A stretch of DNA of 64,000 nucleotides from the NCBI GenBank assembly GCA_034231615.1, contig CM067298.1, positions 25,624,528-25,688,527 on the forward strand, written 5' to 3'. The notes beneath the pieces are model-generated. The model made no database searches and was not told where the DNA came from. It was given only the letters and a program-made list of their open reading frames with translations. Position 1 is the stretch's first letter, and every line of letters begins with the position of its first letter. The stretch comes from Meghimatium bilineatum. Lineage: Eukaryota > Mollusca > Gastropoda > Stylommatophora > Philomycidae. Below are positions 1-11,501 of the stretch, one piece after another. A program made the position numbers and the translations under genes.

Positions 1-180
1 AAAAGTACTAATTGAACTGGCACAAGAGCCCAGAAAACACTGCTTGGAGATCCAAAGGATTGGGGGAAAACATTTGACTCCATACCACACGGAATACAGA
101 TCAATCCTACCCAATTAGGTTGTCCACCTCTGATGTATATACTCAATATCACCGATAGACAAGTGGTCAAAATGAATAAT
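1..180 (+). pseudogene. possible LINE reverse transcriptase remnant
   Basis: A short stretch near 78-108 reads KTFDSIPHGIQ in one frame. This resembles motif A of non-LTR reverse transcriptases (K-A-F-D-S-V-P-H followed by a hydrophobic residue). A further 45 or so codons continue in this frame without a stop, but no other RT motif follows. The upstream part is cut by the window edge. Only one short motif supports the call, so it may be chance. Confidence 0.3.
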
Positions 181-183
181 AGT

Positions 184-668
184 CAAACTATCAGAGGATA
201 TCCGACCAGGTGGAGAGTGTCACAGTAACAAACTATCAGAGGATATCCGACCAGATGGAGAGTGTCACAGTAACAAACTATCAGAGGATATCCGACCAGG
301 TGGAGAGTGTCGCAGTAACAAACTATCAGAGGATATCCGACCAGGTGGAGAGTGTCGCAGTAACAAACTATCAGGATATCCGACCAGGTGGATAGTGTCG
401 CAGTAACAAACTATCAGGATATCCGACCAGGTGGATAGTGTCGCAGTAACAAACTATCAGGATATCCGACCAGGTGGAGAGTGTCGCAGTAACAAACCAT
501 CAGAGGATATCCGACCAGGTGGATAGTGTCGCAGTAACAAACTATCAGGATATCCGACCAGGTGGATAGTGTCGCAGTAACAAACTATCAGGATATCCTA
601 CCAGATGGCGAGTGTCGCAGTAACAAACTATCAGAGGATATCCGACCAGGTGGAGAGTGTCGCAGTAA
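184..668. repeat. 45/43-bp minisatellite, about 11 copies
   Basis: The unit begins caaactatcag and ends gtgtcgcagtaa. Two length classes alternate: 45 bp with cagagg, and 43 bp lacking two bases. The first four units are 45 bp, so a 61-codon frame stays open through them and ends where the 43-bp units start. That frame is therefore a by-product of the repeat. Both length classes share substitutions (gtcaca or gtcgca, ggagag or ggatag), which suggests spread by unequal exchange. Confidence 0.9.
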
Positions 669-1102
669 CAAAAATAATAAACCGTAACACCTTAGATAAA
701 TATTATTGTCACTGATTACTAATATAACCAATAAGTAGCACAAAAATAATGTTAACGAGATATAACCACACAAAAAAGAAAAACAAAAGAACAAAGACTT
801 TTTCCACGTTACGGTCCAATAAGAACCTTTATCAAGAAACAACAACGAAATAGAAAATAAACAAAAACAATAGGATTAATACAATAGGGTGGTCTCATCG
901 GCGTATCCTATTGTATCGTAAGAGAAAATACGTATTCATGTTTAGTTATAAATAATAGCTGTGTTTGTTTGAATTTTACGCACCAAAACATCGTCGATAG
1001 ACACAAATCAAACGAGATAATTAGAAAGTTACCAAAAAAATGCACCTTGATTGTCACACCTAAAGCATTAACTTAATCTGGATACAATTATGTGAAACAA
1101 CT
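669..1102. other. AT-rich spacer, nothing recognised
   Basis: AT-rich unique sequence. A minus-strand frame of 85 codons (588-845) starts in it and ends inside the preceding minisatellite. It is hydrophobic and low in complexity, and I do not call it a gene. Confidence 0.5.
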
Positions 1103-1230
1103 TACGATACAGTTGGGATGGAATAACATACAATACAGTTGCGATGGAATAACATAAGCTGTAGTTGGGATGAAATAATATAAGATACATTTGGATGAAA
1201 TAACATAAGATACTCTTGGATGTAATAACG
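1103..1230. repeat. degenerate 25-27-bp tandem repeat, about 5 copies
   Basis: Successive units carry the core tgggatggaataacataa with growing divergence (gttgggatgg, gttgcgatgg, gttgggatga, tttggatga, cttggatgt). The unit shortens from about 27 to 25 bp along the array, so it looks old. Confidence 0.7.
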
Positions 1231-2112
1231 TATGAGCTTGCGAGAGTAGTAGTTGCAGGTGTATGACAATGTTATACAACAGTTAATAAGAAATTGAAAG
1301 AGTTACTGGACAAATACAAAGAAACGGTCAGATGTTAAAGAGTGAGATACGGAATTATGCGCTAATTCTTAGACTTCTGTTAGCTCAGCAGGATTTAGTC
1401 CTAGGAACATAATTAGCTGTCGTGGTTTATACAGCTTGGCTGCAATCATCTCTACCTTTTATTTTGATATATCCTGCTTCAAGATGGCACTTATGAATCA
1501 CTGTGACTGCATTACACTAAACCAGCTAAGGGAAGAACACTGGCCTACAGAAATGGATATCCACAGAAAGATGTATGGAAGCACTGAGGCGCTTTCAAAT
1601 ACAGCAGCATTTATTAAGAAAACTGGACTTACGGTGTAGACATGTCAAACTGCGAACGAGAAGAAGATAAATCACTGTGATCTATGGGATGTAGTAGTCA
1701 ACCCCACGCCCAAATATTCCGAGCATACTCTTAAGACTTGTATGACATTTCAACATGTTAATATTCTATACTTCTCTTTCATCACCAATTGTTGCAAGAT
1801 TTAGTTAAAAACTGAAATTATTTTATTTAACTGAAAACCTTTTATGCAAGGTAGTTGGTTAATGTTTTAGTGATATTCAATGTATTATGTGTTTTTAGCA
1901 AGCAAACGTTGGCAGTGATAGTATCATTGTTTGGACAATTTTGGTTGTTGATGATTATTGCGATGATTAGCCTTTAAGTCTTTACATATGGTCAGATATC
2001 AGGACAGTGTAACAATAACACGTGAAATGTATATGCTGATGTGACAATTCATTTTGCCTGACAATTTATGCTATTTTTTACTTTTCCTGAAAATTCAAAT
2101 AAAATATTAACG
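1231..2112. other. non-coding spacer
   Basis: No repeat or family was recognised. One plus-strand frame of 67 codons (1436-1639) contains HWPTEMDIHRKMYGS but matches nothing I know and has no supporting context. Confidence 0.4.
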
Positions 2113-2370
2113 CTAGACATGAAAATATCTTGATATCAGAGACCATTTAATACTAGACATGAAACTAACTTGATATCAGAGACTGTAGTCTAATCTATGA
2201 GAAATGTAAACACTAGACATGAAACTAACTTGATATCAGAGACTGTAGTCTAATCTATGAGAAATGTAAACACTAGACATGAAACTAACTTGATATCAGA
2301 GACTGTAGTCTAATCTATGAGAAATGTAAACACTAGATACGAAAGTATCTTGATATCAGAGACTAGAGCT
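2113..2370. repeat. 60-bp minisatellite, about 4.3 copies
   Basis: Three consecutive 60-bp units (2161-2340) are almost identical and share gaaactaacttgatatcaga and ctagacatg. A shortened first unit (from 2113) and a diverged last unit flank them. The central homogeneity points to recent local amplification. Confidence 0.92.
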
Positions 2371-3734
2371 TGAATCTCATAAAAAAGGAATGAACAAAAC
2401 TGTCCGTCATGAGATTCGAACACATGATCGCCAGCAACATATACAGGAGCCGCGCGTTTAGGCCTAGTTTATCCATTACAGAAATGTCAAAACGTGTGTG
2501 GTGATACATGAGCCCATTTAACTTCTGGAGGACAGACGGATTCTATCGATTGTGAATATTATTATCTATATAACATGCAAAGGCTGGAGCAGACTTAAGG
2601 AATGGCCATTTTATTGACAAGCGCACTTATTTAAAATGTCTGTCTGGTCCCAATAAGGAATAGCCAACATTTTGTCGTTGGGACTCTCTCCAGCTCAATT
2701 TGTATATTTCCATCTGTCTATCTTAGAGAAATACCATTACCATTTTCTTGTTCGGATCAGTCCAAACGTTACTGTCAAACAATTACACATGAACAGAAAT
2801 AGGGCGGGGTTAGACAGAAAAGGGGGAAATGGGTGTTGAAATACAGCCAACATAACAATATCCCGTAATACCGCCCTTCCCTCACCCCGGTAGACTCGCA
2901 TATTGTGCAAGTTACTGGCACGGAGTCAAGCCACGCCACAATGGCTCAATAATCCAAGCCGAATAATAGACCATCAATGAAATATAACCATTTTCAGACA
3001 ATTCGATTACATTACGTCTACAGAAAAAATGTCAAGGAGATGGGTACCCTAGTGACATGCTGCCATCCACAGTATGTGTCACGAGCTATAGAATATTGAG
3101 AGGACATTGTTCAAACTTTCTACTCTCGGAGCATTCCAGCAAAGTATTTCTTCTATTGTTATTTCTCCCTCAAATACTATTGACCACTTTCGTGTACTCT
3201 ACCTGGCAAAAGTCGACATGCTGGTTTCGTTGATTAATTCTCATCCCTGTCACCACAGCAAAACTGTTATTTGGGAATTGATTACATTCAATTTCGCTTT
3301 ATAAAAGCGCGCTGGTTTCCGACTAGTAAAATGGTCTGTTGTCGTGCTCTCTACTCTGTAGAGATGCACCACTTAATGTCGTAGCGTGCTGTTATCAGCA
3401 TCATCATAATTGCAACTGTCAGTTCATCCATGAACTCGGACACCGTAAGAAAAAGTCATATTAAATCTAATGAATACGATGCAATGAAAATAACAACACA
3501 TCCCTGTCAACGCATCAACTTAATGGTAAACATCACGTGTAGGGCCAACGCAACCAGAGGTGGCTATGCGCACGCATGAATTTCACATGGAATGTCAAGC
3601 CATGATCTCAGCATCTCTATCGCCTTCAAATGATAATTTTTTTTTGTATTGAGAATAAATAGTTGTTTCTGAAATGAGATGTGAAAATATAAAAACAAAA
3701 ACGTTACGGAGATACTGTTTTGTCACAGTCGGTA
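2371..3734. other. unique spacer, nothing recognised
   Basis: No tandem array, transposon end or conserved peptide was seen. A 65-codon plus frame (3107-3304) has no recognisable motif. Confidence 0.4.
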
Positions 3735-3830
3735 ATTAAAAGCGAGTCCCTCGTAAATTATACAGCCAGTGAGCTCATCGACACCTTCTGAAGTGACATT
3801 ATTTGACTTTTCCTGTGATTTTCATTGCTC
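3735..3830 (+). mobile_element. foldback MITE (M2 type), left half
   Basis: Carries gcgagtccctcgtaa, then ctcatcgacaccttc and tttgacttttcctgtgat, ending gattttcattg. The same blocks occur in inverted order in the 9.37-9.53 kb copy. The matching right half appears about 870 bp downstream (4697-4790), so later insertions seem to have split the element. No TSD could be assigned. Confidence 0.55.
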
Positions 3831-4081
3831 TAGCTATCTATCTATCTATACGCTGTGGCCCTTGTTTGGCTTGAGGCATCAGGGTGGAAGAGTTCTCTGG
3901 AGATAACCTTCTTGTGTTCTGTTTGTAAGCTTGTTCCTGTGGCTTCTTTGATTTCTGTGATCCATCTTTTGCATGGTCTGCCTCTGGTTTTATAGCTGCT
4001 CAGAAAATGAAAATCATAGGAAAAATCAAGTATCATCAGTTTCCAAGGATGATTACTGATGATATACCAAGGGCTGTACAA
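3831..4081 (-). mobile_element. RTE-like LINE 3' end, (TAGA)n tail
   Basis: On the minus strand about 40 C-terminal codons read KTRGRPCKRWITEIKEATG, then a segment ending ATAYR and a stop. GRPCKRW-EIKEA matches the 10.4 and 58.5 kb copies in this window. Such RGRPRKRW-like tails are typical of the C-terminal region after the RT domain of RTE-like LINEs. The stop codon TAG lies inside the tail, which runs tatagatagatagatag on the minus strand, so there is essentially no 3' UTR. The copy is strongly 5' truncated and sits inside a split foldback MITE. Confidence 0.7.
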
Positions 4082-4130
4082 CTAGGAACTCATTAAAGAT
4101 AGGAAACGATATCACTTTTGGCATGGCCGT

Positions 4131-4316
4131 CTACATGTCTACTGTATAAGACCTATTGGCAAACGGGTAATCCAGCCCTCTAAAATGACTTGTGACTATT
4201 CGCTAGAATTTCATTGGCTGTCCGACAAATTAATATAGTGACCAAAACAAATCACGGGAATAACCAAATGAGTCAATAGCTTGATTTTATATATGCCAAT
4301 AGACGGTCATGCATTA
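4131..4316. mobile_element. foldback MITE (M1 type), copy a
   Basis: The left end gtctactgtataagacctat and the right end gccaatagac form inverted arms. Further in, aaatgactt...gactattc is mirrored by gaataaccaaatgagtca. Related copies lie at 37.62-37.81 and 56.55-56.74 kb. There is no coding capacity. Together with the LINE at 3.8 kb it separates the two halves of an M2-type element. Confidence 0.6.
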
Positions 4317-4696
4317 GGTTACATGAGGCTTATGTTTCATAATTATCAGATCAAATGCCGTCTCTGTACCAGCTTACAATAATGAATCTCCACCATCGTG
4401 TCTCGGGCCTTGATAACATGATGCTCGTGTTAATGTCCTGATATGATTCTCTCTCTCCCGTAGAACTATCTTGATATATATATAGAGGTAGATAGAGAGA
4501 CATATGGGATATGTATAATATCAACTGATCTGTTCAAATGGACAATTTATTCAATGAAATATAAAAGGAAAACAGTAAGATATAGGCACATTTATTCCAC
4601 GGATCTAACTGTGGTATTTAATCGGGTAACAAGATCGCAGGCTACCATATCAAACGCTACTAGGAAAGGCTAATCACAATTGTACATGCTTTTGAT
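4317..4696. other. spacer inside the nested MITE region
   Basis: AT-rich, with a short (AT)n near 4475. No family was recognised. Confidence 0.35.
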
Positions 4697-4790
4697 TGGT
4701 CTCTTTCCGCATACGCTGTGTCGTCAGCCAATTAAAAGCATGAGAAAAGTCGGATGAGCCCCTCGCAGTGACATGCAATAAAGTATCCCA
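4697..4790 (+). mobile_element. foldback MITE (M2 type), right half
   Basis: Reads gctgtgtcgtcagccaatta, then gaaaagtcggatgag and cctcgcagtgacatgcaata. This matches the right half of the 9.4 kb copy (ccgacagccaatgaaaatc, gatgagtcc). It is probably the partner of 3735-3830. Confidence 0.45.
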
Positions 4791-5758
4791 CATGCCTGTT
4801 AACTGACGAAAGGTTACGATCTGGCTCTCTAAAACGAACGGGGCAAGATCCTATAGAAATACGTAAAGAATCAATTAGAATACACAGTAAACTAACAGTA
4901 CTGCCAGAAAGTGTAATCATCACTGTATACACCATGAGAAGTTACCAGAATTGGCATTGAAAAAAACAACCCCAAAAACATTTCCCTAATGTTAAATAAT
5001 TTCTTCAAAGCTCCATCATAAATGCATAATAAATGAGTCATCGCTATAGCTAGAAAGTGAAACGGTGAGACGGCAGGAAGAGAAGAACGTGTTATGATAC
5101 GAAGGGTTGAAAAAAAAAAAGGCAACATAAAAGATCAAAAATAAATAGTATTATTGATGAACGAGTAATAATACAAGGAAATCAAATTGGCTCGTTAGAT
5201 TTCCAGCATACACAAGACTACGAGTGAAAATGAGATATGCCCGTGACAGCGTTTTGAGTGGCAATCAAGAGACACACAGAAAATGAATTTTACATACAAT
5301 CAGTACAAATTTTAAAAAAAAAATTCATGAGCATTGGAGGATTTAACACGCTGTACTCAGTTTTTCCATACATACTAAGTTCATCAACTGAGCAGCGCAT
5401 CGCCTGCTTAGAGTACCATCCTGCGCACGTAACTCGACAGCTTCAAACGATAATCCCAACGACCGGAACAAGCACTTGTAAGTTTTGAATTGAAATACAA
5501 TTCTGCCAGATCGTGCAGAGTACACAATGTATGCATTACAATAAAGACAGAATGGTTGCTTTGAAATAATCCAATATTTTGCATTTAAAAAAAAAAGTTA
5601 CCTCAAAATAATGAAATGAAGTTTATCTCACAAAAATGAAATTCAGTTGACCGAAAAAATAATGAAAACAATAAGATTCATATACACACAAAAAACACAA
5701 CAAAAAAAAAACACTCCCGAATTGAGATGTTATACGTACAACGTTCTTTGTCTCCGTT
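4791..5758. other. AT-rich spacer, nothing recognised
   Basis: Several short frames of 60-78 codons overlap on both strands here and none carries a known motif. Poly-A tracts occur near 5110, 5315 and 5588. Confidence 0.4.
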
Positions 5759-5888
5759 TGTTCTTAAATGACTGCTGGTTTGCAGGATGTGGTCCAGAAA
5801 ACAGATTTTACGTTGTGTCATACAGCGTGAAGTTTAACTGCAATATCTGCGCCTTTCGACCTACGCCAGCATGACTTTTGAGTCACTA
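5759..5888 (-). mobile_element. SINE-like retroposon S1, partial copy
   Basis: Minus-strand match to the window's most frequent dispersed repeat, in blocks such as gcaggatgtggtccag, cgttgtgtcat and atatctgcgcctttcg. It lacks the (GAA)n tail and the 5' third of the family. It is diverged and therefore fairly old. Confidence 0.65.
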
Positions 5889-6316
5889 ACCTACGGGGAT
5901 GTGTAGTCAGCTGATTGATTGTTGATCTATGATTAAGAAACAGCATCACTGCACAAGGGGCATTTCCATAAGTGCTCTGCTGATCAATTCCTCAGCTATT
6001 TAAGAATATATAAGTGATCCACTCACTTGTTAGCTCTTATAAACTTTACAGAGAGGAAGCACTTCCTCCGATCTGCCATGGTCACTCTAATTTCCATTAT
6101 TCTCTGTACATGTACACTGCCTCTTTCAGTTCACTCTTCATGTTCATCAATGACTTCCATACTTAACTCAAACCTATACAGTTTTATCGATTTGTCAATC
6201 ATTAAACATTATCCGCCAATCAATCAGATCTTTCAGTCTGACTCCCGCATGACTTGGACATGTGATGGTTTGGGTGTCGATGAGGAGAAACCAACTCCTG
6301 TTTTTTTAAATCATGC

Positions 6317-6453
6317 ACTGTTCTATCTTGAGCAAGGACGGGAACTGGCCTCCCCACCTAATAGTTGCTGCGGCTTAGTACATGAAGGCTATCTTCATCC
6401 CCAACGGCAGGTTGCTGCCATGGGACATACCTTTACCTTTACTGTTCTATCTT
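6317..6453. repeat. target-site duplication around SINE S2
   Basis: Identical 13-bp repeats (actgttctatctt) lie directly at both ends of the SINE body. No mismatches are present, so the insertion is probably younger than the 35.46 kb copy, whose TSD has two. Confidence 0.88.
6330..6440 (+). mobile_element. SINE S2, 5'-truncated, 13-bp TSD
   Basis: The 111-bp body (gggaactggcc, cggcttagtacatgaag, cttcatcccc, tgccatgggac) ends in cctttaccttt. It matches the 3' half of the S2 copy at 35.46-35.69 kb. It is flanked by a perfect direct repeat actgttctatctt at 6317-6329 and 6441-6453, the signature of target-primed retroposition. The insertion lies inside a 152-codon frame (6027-6485), which is one reason not to call that frame a gene. 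Confidence 0.88.
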
Positions 6454-8339
6454 ACGCAGCATACCCCCGCGAGTCGATAGAATGAATCACTGTGGGTATT
6501 GGTGGTTGCATCGTTAGTAAAGTGAGAATCGATGTTACTGTCTCTATTTTCATTCTCATGCTCGATGTTGTCGAGGGATAGTCATTCCATCCCCAAACCA
6601 TCTTAATCACCTATTACGACATGCATGGAAGGTCACTGTGTTATCATTCTCTGCTCTCATTTCAGTGCCCGATAACAAGGGTTCAATAAACACGAATCAC
6701 TCATATATCTATACCCACATGATGATAGTGCTCAGAACAGATGCATTGTTATTCAACAATAAATCGACCGCAGAGCTGCTTGATTGTGTTCAAGTCCAAG
6801 TCGGACTGTGAGTTTCAATAACGGTTCAACAGCGCGAGACGAATCTAAAACACGTGTTCAACCTGGATTAATCACCAGCAAACGAATGTCATGTTAAATC
6901 AATGGATGGCTGGAAATGTAGGATGAAGTACAGGATAAGATGATGAATGATTATTAGTGGATACGTGTCTATTTACCTAAGTTTCTGGACAGAAGACCGA
7001 AAAGACTTCATCTAACGCTTGGTCCAATAATAATAGATATGTAGACTAGGCATTAACAAAAATTATAATGACAGGGTACTAACGTTAGCGTGAGTAGTCT
7101 GTGTCCATACGCCAGTAGTAGGAAAAATTCGGCTCGCAAATCTTGTTTTCCTTGCCAGACACGTTGATATAGATTGACAATCTACGATGGTATCAGAGCT
7201 CAATGCATACAATGTAAAGCTTTAAATGACTAACAAGCAAAATAAAACATTTCGTCTCTCACACAACAGATAAAAAGCTCTGCCCATTGATTCCCAAAGG
7301 TTGTCAACCATTACTGTCAGCACCCTTAGGAAAAACACTGCACACCTTTCCACAAGTCTGGTAAGAATAATTCGGCGCGCAGATCCATAACAGTGTCCGT
7401 ATCTTGGCTGATCTTCTGTAATTTCCATGATTTTCATTGACATGGTATACGCGAAATGACCAATTAAATTATTAGCCACATCAGCAAGAAAAGTGATGCT
7501 GTTTGAGATAAGCACGAAGAAATATTCAAGATAAGAATTTACCTCCGCTTTATTGGCTACCCTGACCCTAGTATTTGAATTTTAACGAATTGTATATACA
7601 AATTACCGATTTATTTAATCATTTTCTAGTTTTATGGTAGCAATAAAGATTTCAATACAAGTAATAGTTACATTCTAGAAACATTATACTCTCAAGTTAC
7701 CCAGAAGATATTAGAAATTATAAGTGAATTTAAAATGTCGATCGCTGACATTTTTAGCAGTCTGAAGATGTATAATATCTGAGTGCGTAGTTATCGTTTG
7801 TTTTCAATATTGCCAGTTTCCATTTCATATAGTAAGTAAATATTTTAAATATACAGGACCAACGTTTTGACAGGACGAGAAAACATATTAGGACACATAA
7901 AGAAAATGCAATATTGAAAAGACAAGTATTAAAATATGTTAATATATTCTAAATTTTAAGCGTTCATATACGCATGCAGTTGCGTCTGTGGGTCTCACCA
8001 ATGGTCCAACTAGAAGAACAACCATGCAACATAAAATCTTAGTAGATGACAGACAAGCCGTTAGATTGAGGTTATCTTCTTATAGAAACTTCATGGTACG
8101 TCTTCTATACAATTATGCTTTTTATGCTTTTATTTTGTTGCTGCAATGTGTTTTATGCTGTGTTATTTTTATATATGTATGCACCCTCTGTGGTTGGGAG
8201 GGTGCCAGAAATGTACTGCGCAGCACTGGGATGGGGGGGGGGGGAACTAACAGTACTGTTTTTTCCTATGGCTGAGGCCCATCATAGAGGCACAGTGGCT
8301 CAGGATGTGACAATCCTTTTGGTTTGAACATTTAGTTGC
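6454..8339. other. unique spacer
   Basis: No repeat family or conserved peptide was seen. A run of 12 G residues lies at 8233-8244. Frames of 97 codons (minus, 7222-7515) and 95 codons (plus, 7988-8275) carry no known motif. The second runs through the G tract. Confidence 0.35.
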
Positions 8340-9367
8340 ATGTCTGAAGCAATAGAGAAGTTCGACATAACCAGTAGTCAATTTGTGGCGGGAAATGTGC
8401 AGTGAACCCTATCTTGGCTACAGTGGCTATGAACAGTGCATAGGTTGAAACCTACCTTCGTGGTGGTGTGATAGTTATTCTGTGGCTCTGGGGTGGGCCG
8501 AAAATCCACAGACTTCCCAGCAACATAATGCCATTTTAATGGCATTGGATCACAGGGCGTAAACCCATGGACCGCTGGATCAGCAACCAATCAAGCGTTC
8601 ATATTAAGTATTTTGTAAGAAAAGATGTTCAAGTGATCTATGTATACTTTCCACTGCAAAATTTAAAATCAATCTAGAAGGTCGTATTATTGTATGAAAC
8701 ATCAATTTAGCGAGCACTAGGAAACAAACTGTTTTAATAATTGAAACCCCAGAACAATATATGCACCAGCTTGTGTGCACGCGCTCAATGTCAGAGCTTC
8801 AAAGTGCATTATTTAGACATTTGCCTTAATTGAAGTCTCTTGGAATGCTTTATGCAGTTGGACAGCGCAATATGCTTCGTTTGGCGGAACTGGACAAACG
8901 GTAGGTCATATCAGTAGGAATAGCAGGTGAAGGAAAGATGGAAATAGAGCTTGTTGTAAAGAAGAACCATCTGTTGATGACAGTCTTAAGAAACAAGTCG
9001 CATGGTATCTTAAAATATTAACGTAATTGATGTGTAGCGATGAAAGAAATTTGGAAAAAAACAACAAGAACCACACAGATACTAGTATTCCTTCAACGAC
9101 CAATCACAATGAATGCAACGTTTCGTTTTTCATACTTACACACACAATGGCTAGTTAGCTGCTAATCCAGCGGTGCATGGGACCATGATCTATGTCCCAA
9201 TGCAAGGGACCATGGTCTATGTCTCAATGTCATCGTATAATATATGTATATGTTTGTAAGATGATGTTTTGTTCCATATAGGATGTTACATTTACCTGTT
9301 CCTGTAGTGAACCGAATCGAATCCCTCACCACTTATAGAGTCATGTAGACAGACTATTCGTGTTCAT
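8340..9367. other. spacer, nothing firmly recognised
   Basis: The segment 8500-8595 contains ccgctggatcagcaaccaat, and a shorter similar string recurs at 45.86 kb (gatcagcaacca). This hints at an old dispersed repeat, but I could not define its ends. An imperfect 30-bp duplication (gggaccatg) lies at 9177-9230. Confidence 0.3.
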
Positions 9368-9530
9368 CCTACAAAACATGACGCTATTTGACTTTTCCCG
9401 TAATTTTCATTAGTCATTATTTTATTAGTGTATACTTTGTGCCGACAGCCAATGAAAATCACTGAAAAAGTCTTTGAAGGATGATTCCGATGAGTCCTTA
9501 TTATTGTTGTTGCGAGGGACTCGGTGAATA
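9368..9530. mobile_element. foldback MITE (M2 type)
   Basis: The left arm tttgacttttcccgtaattt is mirrored by gccaatgaaaatcactgaaa, and gtatactttgtgccgacagc marks the centre. The right end gatgagtcc...gcgagggactcg matches the 3.74 kb copy. The inner arm is shared with the M1 elements, so M1 and M2 are probably one superfamily with different ends. No open frame. Confidence 0.6.
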
Positions 9531-9976
9531 CACTATGACCAATTTAATGTTCCATATTCATAACGTTTCGATTGAGAATCAACAAGGAAAAAAATAACAA
9601 AAATACTTCTTGCTAAGAATAATAAATGAAACAAAAGTAAAACACAAAATGATTTTATTCGGGAGATGAACTTGATTGTGTGGTTCGAAAGGAAAGCAAG
9701 GGATAGCGTGGCTCACTTCCGCTCACTGATTACAGAGTCATCTGATCAGATTGTAGCAGGGTCAAATTCAATTACGGCATTTGCACACACACAGCGGTAA
9801 CCCAATCGAAGGGATTAATGGTCGGGATGTAAGGAGCTTCACCTAATGTCAATATGACTGAAATATGTTAGTGTCCAAAATTTGACAAACAAAAAATATT
9901 AATTGAAAATGTGTTTTTTTGGGGGGTAAAAATATTATTTTGTAGCAGAAACCAGCGTAACTATTATACGTGACGC
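9531..9976. other. AT-rich spacer
   Basis: Nothing recognised apart from a short T/G run near 9916. Confidence 0.35.
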
Positions 9977-10262
9977 ATTCACGTACACGCATGACTCATT
10001 CATGTACAGACGTAGCTCATTCAAGTGCACACGTGACTTATTCGTGTGCACACGTGACTAATTAATAAAAGAGGCTCATTAATGTACACACGTGATCCAT
10101 TAATGTACACACGTGAATAATTAACGCGCACACGTGGCTAATTAATGTACACACGCAACTCATTCATACAGGCGACCCATTCATTTTATGTACACACGTG
10201 ATTCATCCATGTACATACGCGACTCATTCATGTACACACGTGACTCATTCATGTACACATGC
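9977..10262. repeat. 21-bp minisatellite with E-box and AP-1-like motifs
   Basis: About 13 units of consensus cattcatgtacacacgtgact. Most preserve CACGTG, and several read on into GTGACTCAT. Unit boundaries drift by insertions and deletions (17-26 bp), so the array is old, yet the cacacgtga core is the best kept part. Confidence 0.85.
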
Positions 10263-10384
10263 AAATTCAACATTATGCAACAATAGATTCAAAACAATGC
10301 AAAATTGATGCAACAAATCATGTCAGATCCTAGGACAGATGACACGTATTTTTAATAACACAAATGTAAACATAGAAATCAAAA

Positions 10385-10832
10385 TTGCATTATACAACTA
10401 ATATTACCCCATTACTGTGTTACCAGTGACAAACCTGGAAAATGACATCACAGGACGAATAATAGTGACAGCAGAAATGACGTGTCTACGAAAAATACTC
10501 GGAGTGTCATTAATAGACATAATTAGAAACGATAACTTCAGACAGATAACCAAAACAATACCAGTATTGGAACACATCAAGAGACAACAGATTGAGTGTT
10601 TTTCACACACTTCCAGACTACCAGCGACAGCTTGCCACAGATGACAATGACACATAGACATCACGGCTATAAAGTCAGAGGCAAACCATGTAAAAGATGG
10701 ATCACAGAAATCAAAGTAGCCATAGGAACAAGCTTACAAACAGCCCCCCCCCCCCAAGAAGGCCATCTCCAGAGAACTCTTTTACTCCTGAAGCCACAAG
10801 GCAAACAAGGACTACAGCGTATAGATAAATAT
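10385..10832 (+). mobile_element. RTE-like LINE C-terminal fragment
   Basis: Plus-strand remnant in two reading frames. The first holds VTAEMTCLRKILGVSLIDII, then VLEHIKRQQIECFSHTSRLP. The second holds RGKPCKRWITEIKVAIGTS. The order and spacing match the minus-strand copy at 58.35-58.75 kb. A run of 12 C residues at 10744-10755 lies within the coding region. The 3' end, cagcgtatagataaa, has the same AYR-stop ending as the 3.8 kb copy. The product would be the C-terminal part after the RT domain. It is 5' truncated and degenerate. Confidence 0.72.
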
Positions 10833-11489
10833 ACTTATTTCAAGATGCTGGCCCAACATCGAAGCAGTTTGTTTTAGAAATGCACCATTCCCTTTCAACT
10901 GGGAATAGAACCAATGACCATCACGGTAGAAAGTCAGTGAACTCGCTATTGCTCTACAGCAGACGCCGTCTATAGTAAATAAATGTTCAATTGGTGCAGT
11001 AAATTGTTCGCCAGGACAGTAGATATTTTAGACTACCTTTATCAATTCCTGTTTGGGTTATTTCAACGACATTTATTTACGTACGGACCTCCGATTTGTT
11101 AGTCCGTTGCCGAAATGACTATATTTTTGTCTGCATACGTATGCGATCTGATGTCACTTATATTTTGTATGGAACGTGTCAGAAATGAAACCAACTCTCG
11201 ATTACGGAACATGAAGACAATACCGAAGCTTGAGGCTAAGGGTAAGCATTCCACTAAGTAACATAACCATAACACGGATTCACACGAATATTACGCAACA
11301 AATGGTAACACAAGTAAAATCACAACCTTCATATCATGCTTCACGACATCAACGGTTAGATCAACCATAAATGACGTCTCCGCATCAAAAGTTATCTGTA
11401 CTGGACCTCTAACTTCTTACATCTTGCTATGATATTACTGAATTTCATAAGTGGATGTAACAAATGGTCATCATTACTTGTGATGGACA
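10833..11489. other. spacer, nothing recognised
   Basis: No transposon ends, arrays or conserved peptides were found between the LINE fragment and the SINE at 11.5 kb. Confidence 0.35.
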
Positions 11490-11501
11490 TACTAACAGCA
11501 T

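Noticed and set aside
184-671. CRISPR-like regular repeats (also the 47-bp, 36-bp and 28/29-bp arrays)
   Set aside because: Repeats are contiguous, with no unique spacers, and the context is eukaryotic. These are minisatellites.
6027-6485. 152-codon open frame with a hydrophobic N-terminus that could pass for a secreted protein
   Set aside because: A SINE with a perfect 13-bp TSD lies inside it and supplies a quarter of the frame. No known domain.
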